13,084 nucleotides of DNA from an uncultured Lachnospiraceae bacterium (GCA_910584325.1 CAJTZH010000077.1:1-13084); one strand, 5' to 3'. Positions 1 through 8,021 are shown, counted from the stretch's first letter. The notes: generated from the letters alone by a model not told the origin. Program-made: numbers and translations.

Positions 1-103
1 TATTATCCACATAAGCATCTTCCACCAAATGATGCTCTCTCTGTCTGCAATCAATATGCTACTTGTTTCCGTCATCGCTTTTTCTTATGCTAATTTATTT
101 CAT

Positions 104-132
104 ATCATATCATTCACACAACGGAATGTCAA
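104..132 (-). promoter_or_regulatory. Leftward sigma-A promoter
   Basis: On the minus strand TTGACA (127-132) is followed by a 17-base spacer and TATGAT (104-109), close to the sigma-A consensus. It would transcribe leftward towards the open frame at the window edge. The match is seen directly; activity is inferred. Confidence 0.6.
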
Positions 133-168
133 GAGCGCCTGCCATATCCGCGGCGAAATTTCTCTGTC

Positions 169-197
169 TTGTAAATGCAAAAAAAATACTGTATACT
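169..197 (+). promoter_or_regulatory. Candidate promoter of the amidase-lepA-hemW operon
   Basis: TTGTAA (169-174), a 17-base spacer and TATACT (192-197) face the amidase gene. Transcription would begin around 204, inside the first hairpin, so the leader would contain the second hairpin intact. An alternative promoter lies further right: TTGCAC (242-247), 17 bases, TAGAAT (265-270), partly built from the repeat itself. Which one is used cannot be told from sequence. Confidence 0.4.
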
Positions 198-198
198 G

Positions 199-272
199 GC
201 TATAGAGTGCTTGCACTCATAGCAGACTAGCCATAGAGTGCTTGCACTCATGGCAGACTAGCGATAGAATGC
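199..272 (+). repeat. Tandem 31-bp hairpin repeat (two copies plus a partial)
   Basis: Copy 1 (199-229) and copy 2 (230-260) are direct repeats with a 31-bp period. A third partial copy (261-272) keeps only the left arm. Each full copy holds an inverted repeat (199-223 and 230-254): outer five base pairs, one bulged A, six inner pairs ending in GCTTGC. In RNA this is a G(CUUG)C loop, a known extra-stable tetraloop. The copies differ at both partners of one pair: T201/A221 in copy 1 becomes C232/G252 in copy 2, so pairing is kept. The repeat precedes the amidase ribosome binding site. Function unknown. Confidence 0.75.
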
Positions 273-304
273 CATAGAATTTTACTTTAAGGGAAAAATA
301 CAGA

Positions 305-1105
305 ATGAATGAAGATAAAATACTTGCCGCTGTGGTGACTGCATTCTCGGTATGTATCCTTGCGGCGGCGCTTTATGTAACGGACAGAGGACACGCGCAA
401 ATCAGAATGCAGAAGGTCTCAGTACAGGTGCAGTCGGCATTGACGCTGCAGGAAACAGAAAATGCCCGGGAGCAAACGGAAGACGAATTAAAGCAGGCAG
501 AAGACGCGCAGGACGGAAAAGAACGTATTGTGATTTGTCTTGACGCAGGACACGGGGGTTCTGACGGCGGCGCGGAAGGGTACGGATATGTAGAAAAAGA
601 GCAGACGCTGGAACTTTGCTTTTTGATTCGGGACTACCTTTTGCAGTATGATGTGGATGTGATTATGACAAGAGAAGAGGATGTGGAAGTCGTCAAACTG
701 AAGCGGCCGTTTTACGCGAACGAGCATGGAGCGGACGTTCTGGTTTCCATTCACCGCAATAACTACGCGCGCTCGTCCGCGTCCGGTTTTGAAATCTGGA
801 TTGGAAAAGCGGACAATGAAGAGGACAGGAGACTGGCGCAGCTGATTATGGATAACATCATGTCGGTTTCGGGCGGTTATAACCGGGGAATCATAACGGG
901 TTCTACGACGGACCGTTTTGAGGATTACTATATTAACCGCTACAGCCTGATGCCAAGCTGTCTGATTGAGATGGGATTTATTTCCAATAAATCGGACAAC
1001 CGTCTGCTGGAAGAAAATAAAGAAGAATACGCAGGTCTGATTGCGCAGGCGATTCTGACCTATTTTGATATTGATTTGGGAGAAAAGAAAGATGGAAAGA
1101 GTTAA
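305..1105 (+). CDS. Membrane-anchored N-acetylmuramoyl-L-alanine amidase (Amidase_3)
   Basis: Predicted zinc amidase that cuts the bond between N-acetylmuramic acid and the L-alanine of the peptide stem in peptidoglycan. The 266-residue product has one hydrophobic segment near residues 8-27 (signal anchor), a charged Glu/Gln-rich linker to about 73, then an Amidase_3 domain to the end. Visible family residues are H83 in DAGHGG, E97 in YVEKE, H150 in SIHRNN and the catalytic E222 in LIEMGF, so the enzyme looks intact. The ATG at 305 follows AAGGG (289-293). The layout recalls CwlD-type sporulation amidases, but the exact role is not fixed by sequence. The 3' end overlaps lepA by 14 bp, suggesting co-transcription and translational coupling. 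Confidence 0.88.
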   Translation: MNEDKILAAVVTAFSVCILAAALYVTDRGHAQIRMQKVSVQVQSALTLQETENAREQTEDELKQAEDAQDGKERIVICLDAGHGGSDGGAEGYGYVEKEQTLELCFLIRDYLLQYDVDVIMTREEDVEVVKLKRPFYANEHGADVLVSIHRNNYARSSASGFEIWIGKADNEEDRRLAQLIMDNIMSVSGGYNRGIITGSTTDRFEDYYINRYSLMPSCLIEMGFISNKSDNRLLEENKEEYAGLIAQAILTYFDIDLGEKKDGKS

Positions 1106-2906
1106 TCAGAAAAATATTCGGAATTTTTGTATTGTGGCGCATATTGACCATGGAAAGTCCACGCTTGCGGACAGAATTATCGAGATGACGGGAACGCTGA
1201 CCAGCCGTGAGATGCAGGCGCAGGTGCTTGACAATATGGAGTTGGAGCGGGAGCGGGGCATCACGATAAAAGCGCAGGCAGTCCGCATCGTTTACAAGGC
1301 GCAGGACGGGGAGGAATACATTTTTAATCTCATCGACACGCCGGGCCATGTGGATTTTAATTATGAGGTTTCGCGCAGCCTTGCCGCCTGCGACGGGGCG
1401 ATTCTTGTGGTAGACGCCGCGCAGGGAATAGAGGCGCAGACGCTGGCAAATGTTTATCTGGCGTTAGACCATAATCTCGATGTTTTTCCGGTGATTAATA
1501 AGATTGACCTTCCAAGCGCCGAACCGGACCGCGTCAAAGATGAGATAGAAGACGTCATCGGTATTGAAGCGCAGGATGCGCCGCTGATTTCGGCAAAGAA
1601 CGGCATCAATATTGAAGAAGTTTTAGAGGCGGTCGTGCAGAAAATTCCCGCGCCAAACGGAGACCCGGACGCGCCGTTAAAGGCACTGATTTTTGATTCC
1701 CTGTATGATTCTTATAAAGGCGTGATTATTTTTTGCCGTATTCGCGAGGGCAGCGTGAGAAAAGGCACGAGAATCCGCATGATGGCGACGAAAGCCGAGG
1801 CAGACGTTGTGGAAGTGGGGTACTTTGGAGCGGGTCAGTTTATCGCCTGCGACGAACTTTCGGCGGGTATGGTCGGATACATCACGGCAAGTATTAAGAA
1901 TGTAAAAGACACGTCTGTCGGCGATACAGTGACGGACGCGGCAAATCCATGTACCGAGCCGCTTCCCGGTTATAAGAAAGTCAATCCGATGGTATACTGC
2001 GGCCTGTATCCTGCGGACGGCGCGAAATACGGTGATTTGCGCGACGCATTGGAAAAATTACAGTTAAACGACGCTTCTTTGCAGTATGAGCCGGAGACTT
2101 CCATCGCGTTGGGCTTCGGATTCCGCTGTGGATTCCTCGGGCTTTTGCATCTTGAAATTATTCAGGAGCGGCTTGAGAGAGAATACAATCTTGATTTGGT
2201 GACGACGGCACCGGGCGTTATCTATAAAGTGTACAAGACAAACGGCGAGGTCATCGAACTGACCAATCCGTCCAATCTGCCGGACGCGTCCGTCATCGAC
2301 TATATGGAAGAACCAATCGTTGCCGCGGAAATCATGGTTACGACGGAATTTATCGGTTCGATTATGACGCTTTGCCAGGAGCGCCGCGGCGTTTATCATG
2401 GTATGGAATATATTGAGGGAACGAGGGCTCTTTTAAAATATGATTTGCCGCTCAACGAGATTATCTATGATTTCTTTGACGCGCTCAAATCACGCTCGAA
2501 GGGCTACGCGTCGTTTGATTATGAGATGAAGGGATATCAGAAATCAAAACTTGTAAAGCTGGATATCCTGATTAATAAGGAGGAAGTTGACGCGCTTTCA
2601 TTTATCGTCCACGCGGATTCCGCGTATGAGCGGGGACGGAAAATGTGCGAGAAACTAAAGGACGAAATTCCAAGACATCTGTTTGAGATACCGATTCAGG
2701 CGGCAATCGGAAGCAAAGTTATCGCCCGTGAAACGGTGAAGGCGCTTCGTAAGGATGTGCTTGCGAAATGTTACGGCGGCGATATTTCCCGTAAGAAAAA
2801 GCTTTTGGAAAAACAGAAGGAAGGAAAGAAGCGTATGCGTCAGATAGGAAATGTGGAAATTCCGCAGGAGGCGTTTATGAGTGTTTTGAAGCTGGATGAG
2901 GAGTAG
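1092..2906 (+). CDS. lepA: Elongation factor 4 (LepA), ribosome-associated GTPase
   Basis: LepA/EF4 is a cytoplasmic translational GTPase that binds the ribosome and is associated with back-translocation and with initiation or assembly fidelity. The product of 604 residues matches the usual length of about 600. The G domain shows AHIDHGKST (residues 16-24), RERGITI, DTPGHVDF and NKIDLP, followed by EF-G-like domains and the LepA C-terminal part with its basic tail (SRKKKLLEKQKEGKKR). The ATG at 1092 was preferred to an in-frame ATG at 1065 because GGGAG (1078-1082) is correctly spaced for it and because family members begin just before the KNIRNFCIVAHIDHGK block. It overlaps the upstream amidase and is followed by hemW, the common Firmicutes order. 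Confidence 0.96.
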   Translation: MERVNQKNIRNFCIVAHIDHGKSTLADRIIEMTGTLTSREMQAQVLDNMELERERGITIKAQAVRIVYKAQDGEEYIFNLIDTPGHVDFNYEVSRSLAACDGAILVVDAAQGIEAQTLANVYLALDHNLDVFPVINKIDLPSAEPDRVKDEIEDVIGIEAQDAPLISAKNGINIEEVLEAVVQKIPAPNGDPDAPLKALIFDSLYDSYKGVIIFCRIREGSVRKGTRIRMMATKAEADVVEVGYFGAGQFIACDELSAGMVGYITASIKNVKDTSVGDTVTDAANPCTEPLPGYKKVNPMVYCGLYPADGAKYGDLRDALEKLQLNDASLQYEPETSIALGFGFRCGFLGLLHLEIIQERLEREYNLDLVTTAPGVIYKVYKTNGEVIELTNPSNLPDASVIDYMEEPIVAAEIMVTTEFIGSIMTLCQERRGVYHGMEYIEGTRALLKYDLPLNEIIYDFFDALKSRSKGYASFDYEMKGYQKSKLVKLDILINKEEVDALSFIVHADSAYERGRKMCEKLKDEIPRHLFEIPIQAAIGSKVIARETVKALRKDVLAKCYGGDISRKKKLLEKQKEGKKRMRQIGNVEIPQEAFMSVLKLDEE

Positions 2907-2908
2907 GC

Positions 2909-4042
2909 ATGAAACAACTGGGATTGTATATTCATATTCCGTTCTGTGTGAAAAAATGCCGTTACTGCGACTTTCTGTCAGCTCCATACAGTGAAGCTAA
3001 ACGGGAGCAGTATGTCAGGGCGCTTACAGAAGAGATTGCAAAAGCGGCGCCAAAGTTTTCGGAGTATACGGTCGATACGGTTTTTATCGGCGGCGGAACG
3101 CCGTCTCTGCTTACGGCAGAGCAGATTACGCGCGTTATGGAAGCCATTCATGAAGCGTATCGCCTCAACCCTTATACGGAATGTACGATTGAGTGCAATC
3201 CGGGAACTGTGGAGGAGAAAAAGGCGGAAAGCTGGATTTTAAACGGTATAAATCGTGTCAGTATCGGTCTGCAGTCGGCAAATAATAACGAACTGCAGGG
3301 ATTGGGAAGGATTCATACTGTGGAAGAGTTTCTGGATAGTTTCCTGCTGCTTTCCAACATGGGATTTTCCAATATCAATGTGGATTTGATGAGCGCGCTT
3401 CCGTTTCAGACAGAGGAGTCGTTTTACGCGACACTAAGGAGCGTTTCCGGTCTGGCGCCCAAACATTTGTCAGTATACAGTCTGATTGTGGAAGAAAATA
3501 CGCCGTTATATGATTGGGTTCATGCTGGAAATGAAGACAAACTGCCGTCTGAGGAGACGGAGCGGAATATGTACTATAGGATGAGAGAAATTCTTGAGGA
3601 ATACGGCTATTACCGCTATGAGGTGTCCAATTACGCCAAACCCGGATATGAATGCAGGCACAATCTCGGTTACTGGGAGCGGAAAGAATATGCGGGTTTC
3701 GGACTCGGCGCGGCGTCACTCGTAAAAGACAGACGTTATAATAATGTATCCGATTGGAATGAGTATATTGAAAGCTGCGGCAGCAGAAAAGTGAATGAGG
3801 AACTTCTTGAAAAGAAGGACGCCATGGCGGAATTTATGTTTTTAGGGCTTCGCAAGACAAAAGGGATTGACAAACAGGAATTTTTTGACATGTTTGATGT
3901 GGAGTATGACAGTGTTTATGGGAAGGTTACAAAGCGGCTGACGGCGAAAGGTTTTTTGCGGGTAGAAGAGCAGCGCGTAATGCTTACGGACTTGGGAATT
4001 GATGTGAGCAATGTGGTATTGGCGGAATTTCTGCCGGATTGA
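2909..4042 (+). CDS. hemW: HemW, radical SAM heme chaperone
   Basis: HemW is a radical SAM protein related to coproporphyrinogen III dehydrogenase HemN; members of this branch bind heme and deliver it to target proteins. The 377-residue product begins with the cluster motif C13-x3-C17-x2-C20 followed by DF, the HemW form of the motif rather than the HemN form with an additional Cys. The SAM-binding GGGTPS lies at 61-66, and a HemN C-terminal type domain follows. The ATG lies 2 bp after the lepA stop, and its ribosome binding site (GGATGAGGAG) is inside the lepA 3' end, so the two are almost certainly co-transcribed. Older annotation would call this oxygen-independent coproporphyrinogen oxidase; direct enzymatic activity is not implied here. 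Confidence 0.93.
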   Translation: MKQLGLYIHIPFCVKKCRYCDFLSAPYSEAKREQYVRALTEEIAKAAPKFSEYTVDTVFIGGGTPSLLTAEQITRVMEAIHEAYRLNPYTECTIECNPGTVEEKKAESWILNGINRVSIGLQSANNNELQGLGRIHTVEEFLDSFLLLSNMGFSNINVDLMSALPFQTEESFYATLRSVSGLAPKHLSVYSLIVEENTPLYDWVHAGNEDKLPSEETERNMYYRMREILEEYGYYRYEVSNYAKPGYECRHNLGYWERKEYAGFGLGAASLVKDRRYNNVSDWNEYIESCGSRKVNEELLEKKDAMAEFMFLGLRKTKGIDKQEFFDMFDVEYDSVYGKVTKRLTAKGFLRVEEQRVMLTDLGIDVSNVVLAEFLPD

Positions 4043-4102
4043 GAACTTGGATATGGCAAAAATTTTTTTCATCGAAAAACTGCGAAAACAGTTAAAATAG
4101 GA

Positions 4103-4130
4103 TTGACGGACGTATTATTTTTGATACAAT
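4103..4130 (+). promoter_or_regulatory. Promoter of the prepilin-like gene
   Basis: TTGACG (4103-4108), a 16-base spacer and TACAAT (4125-4130) lie in the gap after hemW, 29 bp before the prepilin start. Both hexamers are near consensus, so this gene is probably transcribed independently of the lepA-hemW operon. No convincing terminator was found between hemW and this promoter. Confidence 0.65.
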
Positions 4131-4158
4131 AAAACTATCAATTTATTTGGAGGGATAC

Positions 4159-4827
4159 ATGAAGATAAAAAAGGATAACCGCGGTTTTTCAATGGTGGAA
4201 CTGATTGTAACGATTGCGATTATGGCAGTCATGGTTGGCGTAATTTCTGTTTCGGTGCTTGGATATGTCGAGAGGGCGAAGATGACAAAAGCGCTTACAG
4301 AGGCGAAAGCAATGTACACGGTCGCGCAGATTTCCGTGATTAATGCGGCGGCGAATGAAGTGGAAGCGTTTAACTACGCGTTGAAGTTTGAACAGGTCGT
4401 GAACGGTGAGACCATGAGACTTGGCAGATTCAGTAATCAGTCTCTGTATAAGTTTTTAAAAGAGAGCGGCGGCGCTCCGAGTCAGTCGAGCGCATTATCC
4501 AAGAAGGCGGATTATTATATTGCCGAGCAGCTTGCGTATAGTGTTCCGGGAGCGGACGGAGAGATTGAGAACGATATGCTCAAGGACAAAACGCCGATTG
4601 GCGATTCTCATTCTACCAAATATATTTCCGAACATCCGGAAATTTATGGAGACGTCGTTTTCGCGATGGCGTATAACGGACGCTGTGAGGTTATTTATTT
4701 CCAGTGTGTATATAACGGTTATTTTATTACTTCAGAAGGCGGCGTACTGACGGCGGAGAAGGTATCGGACAGTACAAAATTTAACGACTGGCCAAAGACG
4801 AGAGCTTCTGGAACGGACGGCTGGTAA
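4159..4827 (+). CDS. Prepilin-like protein with type IV N-terminal methylation motif
   Basis: The 222-residue product has a short basic leader (MKIKKDNRG), then a class III signal: cleavage is expected between G9 and F10 by a prepilin peptidase, with E14 as the conserved fifth residue of the mature protein and a hydrophobic helix to about residue 32. The rest is a non-repetitive globular part containing two cysteines (RCEVIYFQC), which could form a disulfide. This is the architecture of type IV pilins or pseudopilins, exported and assembled at the membrane. The ATG at 4159 follows GGAGGG (4149-4154); an upstream TTG at 4147 overlaps that site and is rejected. No assembly ATPase, platform protein or peptidase gene is nearby, so its partner machinery must be elsewhere. 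Confidence 0.8.
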   Translation: MKIKKDNRGFSMVELIVTIAIMAVMVGVISVSVLGYVERAKMTKALTEAKAMYTVAQISVINAAANEVEAFNYALKFEQVVNGETMRLGRFSNQSLYKFLKESGGAPSQSSALSKKADYYIAEQLAYSVPGADGEIENDMLKDKTPIGDSHSTKYISEHPEIYGDVVFAMAYNGRCEVIYFQCVYNGYFITSEGGVLTAEKVSDSTKFNDWPKTRASGTDGW

Positions 4828-4880
4828 TTGTGCAGGCGCCGGCAGAAGTTTTGCGGTAACGGCATATATAAGGAGCAGAC

Positions 4881-5516
4881 ATGGGACAGACAGTGTATGA
4901 CGGCGTCATATTTGACCTTGACGGTACATTATGGGATGCGACGGCAGTTAATAAAGCGGCATGGGATATGGCGTACGAACAGTTGGGATATGGTAAAAGC
5001 GAGGTGACGGACGAGGAGTTCGCGTCCTGCATGGGACTGATTATTCCCGATATTGCAAAAAAAATTCATCCCGAAATTCCCGAGAATGAACGGGACGGAT
5101 TTATAGACTGCTGTATCGAAATTGAGCATAAAATGTTATTGGAGCGCGGCGGTATTCTTTACGGGGACTTTTACGAGGTGCTTGTACAACTTTCAGAACG
5201 CCATAAGCTCTGTGTGGTAAGCAACTGCCAGGCGGGATATATCGAGATTTTCATGAAGGTTCATAAAGCGCGGCAGTATTTTGCGGATTTTGAGTGTCCC
5301 GGCAATACGGGGCTGTTAAAAGCGGACAATATCCGGCTGGTAGCGCAAAGAAACAGTTTTCACAATCCGGTTTATGTCGGAGACACGGCAGGAGACATGA
5401 AAGCGGCGCATGATGCCGGGGTGCCGTTCGTGTGGGCGTCATATGGGTTCGGAAAAGAGTTGTCGGGATATGAATATAAGATTGACACATTAAAAGACCT
5501 GGCAGAATTGTTATAA
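4881..5516 (+). CDS. HAD-superfamily phosphatase (subfamily IA)
   Basis: Predicted cytoplasmic haloacid dehalogenase-type phosphohydrolase of 211 residues. Motif I is FDLDGT with the nucleophile D12 and acid/base D14; a helical cap spans roughly 20-90; motif II is VVSN with S114; the motif III lysine is probably K147 in GLLKADN; motif IV is GDTAGD with D168 and D172. All catalytic residues are present. The type resembles phosphoglycolate phosphatase and beta-phosphoglucomutase relatives, but the substrate cannot be assigned from sequence. The ATG at 4881 follows AAGGAG (4870-4875). The gene lies 53 bp after the prepilin-like gene with no strong terminator between, so it may share that promoter, and is followed by a terminator-like hairpin. 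Confidence 0.85.
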   Translation: MGQTVYDGVIFDLDGTLWDATAVNKAAWDMAYEQLGYGKSEVTDEEFASCMGLIIPDIAKKIHPEIPENERDGFIDCCIEIEHKMLLERGGILYGDFYEVLVQLSERHKLCVVSNCQAGYIEIFMKVHKARQYFADFECPGNTGLLKADNIRLVAQRNSFHNPVYVGDTAGDMKAAHDAGVPFVWASYGFGKELSGYEYKIDTLKDLAELL

Positions 5517-5537
5517 AATTGAACGGTTTAACAAATA

Positions 5538-5585
5538 AGAGGCTTCCTGCATATTATTTAATGAATGTATGCAAGGAGCTTTTTT
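5538..5585 (+). terminator. Terminator-like hairpin that buries the next gene's ribosome binding site
   Basis: GCTTCCTGCATA (5542-5553) and TATGCAAGGAGC (5568-5579) form a 12-position stem with one G-U pair and one C/A mismatch, a 14-base loop, and then six T residues (5580-5585) that end directly at the ATG at 5586. It has the form of an intrinsic terminator for the phosphatase gene. The right arm contains AAGGAG (5573-5578), the ribosome binding site of the following amidase, so the same structure could also repress its translation. Confidence 0.6.
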
Positions 5586-6467
5586 ATGGCGACAGTCGTA
5601 TTAGATGCAGGGCATGGGGGAAGCGACCCAGGTGCGGTATACAACGGAAGACAGGAAAAGGATGACGTATTACGCCTTGCCAGAGCGGTAGGAGCAATCC
5701 TTGAGAATAACGGCGTTAATGTGAAATATACCAGAACGGATGATATTTATGATACACCTTTTCAGAAAGCGATGAAGGCAAATGCTACAGGAGCGGATTT
5801 ACTGGTTTCTATTCACAGAAATTCCAGTGCGAATCCCAATACCTATACCGGCGCGCAGACGCTTGTATATTCTGATGACGGAATCCGTGCAAGACTTGCA
5901 AGAAACATTAATAATGAACTGACGGCGCTTGGATTTCGTGACGCGGGTATTGTGGAACGCCCGAACCTTGTCGTTTTAAAACGTAGTTCCATGCCGGCGG
6001 CATTGGTAGAAGCCGGGTTTATAAATAGTGATGTAGATAACCGTTTGTTTGACGAGCGGTTTAACGAGATTGCGCAGGGAATTGCGGACGGAATCCTTAC
6101 TACGCTTTATGGCGGACAGGGAGACGCGGACGATAGTATGGCGGTAGAAACGAATGCAACTGCCAATAACGATTTTGTCGGCAGAGAATTTGAGGCGAGA
6201 GAACAGACGGAATATGAAAATATGATGGGTGGTGGAAGAAATATGGTTGGAAATGAAGAAAATATGATGGATAATTCCATGATGTCAGACAGCGAGGCGA
6301 TGCCTGCAAACGGAAAACTTTATCGTGTTCAGGTCGGCGCGTACCGCAATAAAGAGAATGCGGACAGAATTTTAAATTCGCTGCTGATGGAAGGTTTTCC
6401 GGCGTTTATGATTTATGACGACGGGCTGTACCGCGTCCAGGTCGGTGCATATGAATTAGCGCCTTGA
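5586..6467 (+). CDS. N-acetylmuramoyl-L-alanine amidase with truncated C-terminal SPOR domain
   Basis: A 293-residue zinc amidase of the Amidase_3 family with H10 (DAGHGG), E24 (RQEKDD), H77 (SIHRNS) and catalytic E142 (VEAGF), followed by a Met/Asn/Glu-rich linker (about 176-243) and the start of a SPOR peptidoglycan-binding domain at 245. SPOR domains are usually about 70-75 residues with two half-repeats. Here the second RVQVGAY has just begun when the protein ends with ELAP, so about 25 or more residues are missing. There is no signal peptide or transmembrane segment, so export would need a non-standard route or lysis. The ATG at 5586 follows AAGGAG with 7-bp spacing. The gene ends 9 bp from a convergent serine recombinase gene: it is probably the integration target of the element. 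The catalytic domain should still be active. Confidence 0.86.
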   Translation: MATVVLDAGHGGSDPGAVYNGRQEKDDVLRLARAVGAILENNGVNVKYTRTDDIYDTPFQKAMKANATGADLLVSIHRNSSANPNTYTGAQTLVYSDDGIRARLARNINNELTALGFRDAGIVERPNLVVLKRSSMPAALVEAGFINSDVDNRLFDERFNEIAQGIADGILTTLYGGQGDADDSMAVETNATANNDFVGREFEAREQTEYENMMGGGRNMVGNEENMMDNSMMSDSEAMPANGKLYRVQVGAYRNKENADRILNSLLMEGFPAFMIYDDGLYRVQVGAYELAP

Positions 6468-6476
6468 TGATTGGTA
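6426..6476. other. Probable element junction (attachment site half)
   Basis: The amidase open frame follows the SPOR pattern up to the second LYRVQVGAY (6426-6452), then switches to a short unrelated tail (ELAP, stop at 6465-6467). Nine bases later the stop codon of the serine recombinase begins on the other strand. AT content rises from here rightward. Large serine recombinases leave a hybrid site next to their own gene, so the crossover probably lies within about 6440-6476. The exact core cannot be placed without the other end of the element. Confidence 0.5.
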
Positions 6477-8021
6477 TTACAGACGGAGTTTTACATCAAG
6501 GTTTATTTCTCCATCAGTATTGTAGTAAGTAATGCGCTCTATGCATGATTTTAGCCAAGAATTTTTCTTTTCAATAGAGAAGGAAGGGTCCTTTAAAATG
6601 GTGAGGGCATCTGTGAATCGTTTTAATTTTTCTTCATAATCGATTTTGGCAGGCATTGTTTTATAGGCGTTCTGCAGTGCTGCCTGAACTTCATCTTTTT
6701 CTCTCTGCACTTTTTCATTCAATGTATCAAATATTTTTTTCGGCATTCCCTCTTCGGCATATTTTTCCCATTGGTGTATTTCTTTCTTTTCCAGTTCCGC
6801 ATATTTAGCCTGAAGGTTCTTAATTAATTCTTCGGAAAAATTATAGTTGTCCTTTTCCTTGTTTTTTATTTTAATTTCAAAGTCCGATATACTGTCACTA
6901 AGTACTTTTTCAACAAGCATAAGGACATCGTTGTATTTGCATGATTTGGTATTACAGAAAACCTGACCGTTACACTGAAGCCTTGGAACATCCTGACCGC
7001 TTCTATTTATATGGGGATGATAGACCATGGCTTTACCGCATTGACAGTATACTAAACCAGCAAGGGGATTTCGGATTTTGGTATCAGCCTTTGCGCGGTG
7101 GTTTCGTCCCTGTTTATCTTTTGCCGCATGAAAAAGTTCATCGGATATAATCGCTTCATGCTTTCCGTCATATACAAGATAGTCACCGCTTTTGGCACGG
7201 GGGCGTGATACGGTTATTTCAGAATCTTCTACGGATATTACGGGAGCACGATGGTTCCACCGTACTTTTCCGATATATGTTTCATTAGAAAGTAAGTCTT
7301 TCATGACGGCAGCAGTCCAGTTCAGTCCCTTATCGGACTTGATGCCGTGTTCGTTCAAGTAGTTACATATTCTTTTTAGTCCCATGTCCTGATTGACGTA
7401 CATATCGAATATCATGCGGACAACGGCAGCTTTTTGAGGGTTAATCTTGAGGGTAGGACATTTCTTTTTTCCATCCATTACAACCGTGCGGTCATAACCA
7501 TATGGCGGAATAGGAGATAAATAATTGCCCTGGCTTATGGAAAGTAGTCTGCCGCGGTTCATTATTTTTTTCTGGTATTCCAGATATTCATTGCCGCGTT
7601 TTAATTCCCGTTCAAAGAAATCACGGTCATATTCGTCTTTTAGATTGTATGTTTTGTAAGGGGTAATGATTAAAGTATTGGTGTAGCGTAGCAGTTTAAT
7701 TAATTTGCCTGCATCTTCCAAGTCACCACGGGAAAGACGCTGAACCTCAACTGTTAATATAGCTTTAATTTTAGGGGATTCTATCTGTTTGAGTACTTTC
7801 AGAATTTCCGGGCGGTCGGCAAGTGTCTCACCGGAAACGACTTCCCGGTAGATGTTTTCTTCCGGAATGGGACCGTCAAGATTTTTTTCTGCCCATTCCT
7901 TCAAAATGGTTTCGTGCTTTGCCAGCACTTCCTCTACGGAGAGCAGCGGATCATCCGTGCGGGATTTTCTTAAATATTCAATAATTTCGTCCGGATTCAG
8001 ACGTGGTAATTCATAGTACAT
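6477..8021 (-). CDS. Large serine recombinase (integrase)
   Basis: A 514-residue site-specific recombinase of the large serine family, which integrates and excises phages and conjugative elements by a double-strand break through a phosphoserine link. The N-terminal catalytic domain (about 10-150) shows YLRKS with the likely nucleophile S20, and the VQRLSRGD arginine motif at 93-100. A Recombinase domain follows (about 170-300, PPYGY and WTAAVMKDLLSNETYIGKV). Next is a zinc ribbon with C326, C328, C350, C356 and C361, then a charged coiled coil (about 395-455). The start at 8021 follows AGGAAG with 7-bp spacing. The gene lies 30 bp downstream of the small antitoxin-like gene, so it is probably expressed from the toxin-antitoxin promoter. 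No recombination directionality factor was recognised nearby. Confidence 0.93.
   Translation of the reverse strand: MYYELPRLNPDEIIEYLRKSRTDDPLLSVEEVLAKHETILKEWAEKNLDGPIPEENIYREVVSGETLADRPEILKVLKQIESPKIKAILTVEVQRLSRGDLEDAGKLIKLLRYTNTLIITPYKTYNLKDEYDRDFFERELKRGNEYLEYQKKIMNRGRLLSISQGNYLSPIPPYGYDRTVVMDGKKKCPTLKINPQKAAVVRMIFDMYVNQDMGLKRICNYLNEHGIKSDKGLNWTAAVMKDLLSNETYIGKVRWNHRAPVISVEDSEITVSRPRAKSGDYLVYDGKHEAIISDELFHAAKDKQGRNHRAKADTKIRNPLAGLVYCQCGKAMVYHPHINRSGQDVPRLQCNGQVFCNTKSCKYNDVLMLVEKVLSDSISDFEIKIKNKEKDNYNFSEELIKNLQAKYAELEKKEIHQWEKYAEEGMPKKIFDTLNEKVQREKDEVQAALQNAYKTMPAKIDYEEKLKRFTDALTILKDPSFSIEKKNSWLKSCIERITYYNTDGEINLDVKLRL

Larger units (their letters stand above)
1..304. other. Left intergenic region with divergent promoters
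   Basis: No complete gene is visible here. The region holds a strong leftward promoter, a candidate rightward promoter, and two tandem hairpins plus a third partial repeat directly before the first amidase gene. On the minus strand an open frame runs from an ATG at 75 to the window edge (25 codons, beginning MTETSSILIA). A later in-frame ATG at 12 has a better-placed ribosome binding site (GGTGG). A divergent gene leaving the window is therefore likely, but too little is present to identify it. Confidence 0.6.

Noticed and set aside
199..272. Possible CRISPR array
   Set aside because: The 31-bp units are directly adjacent with no spacers, only two and a part copies, and no cas genes.
4078..4093. 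Terminator after hemW (AACTG...CAGTT)
   Set aside because: Only a 5-bp AT-rich stem with no T run after it; too weak to call.
6941..7150. 69-codon rightward ORF inside the recombinase
   Set aside because: Antisense to the zinc-ribbon region of an intact recombinase gene, without a ribosome binding site.
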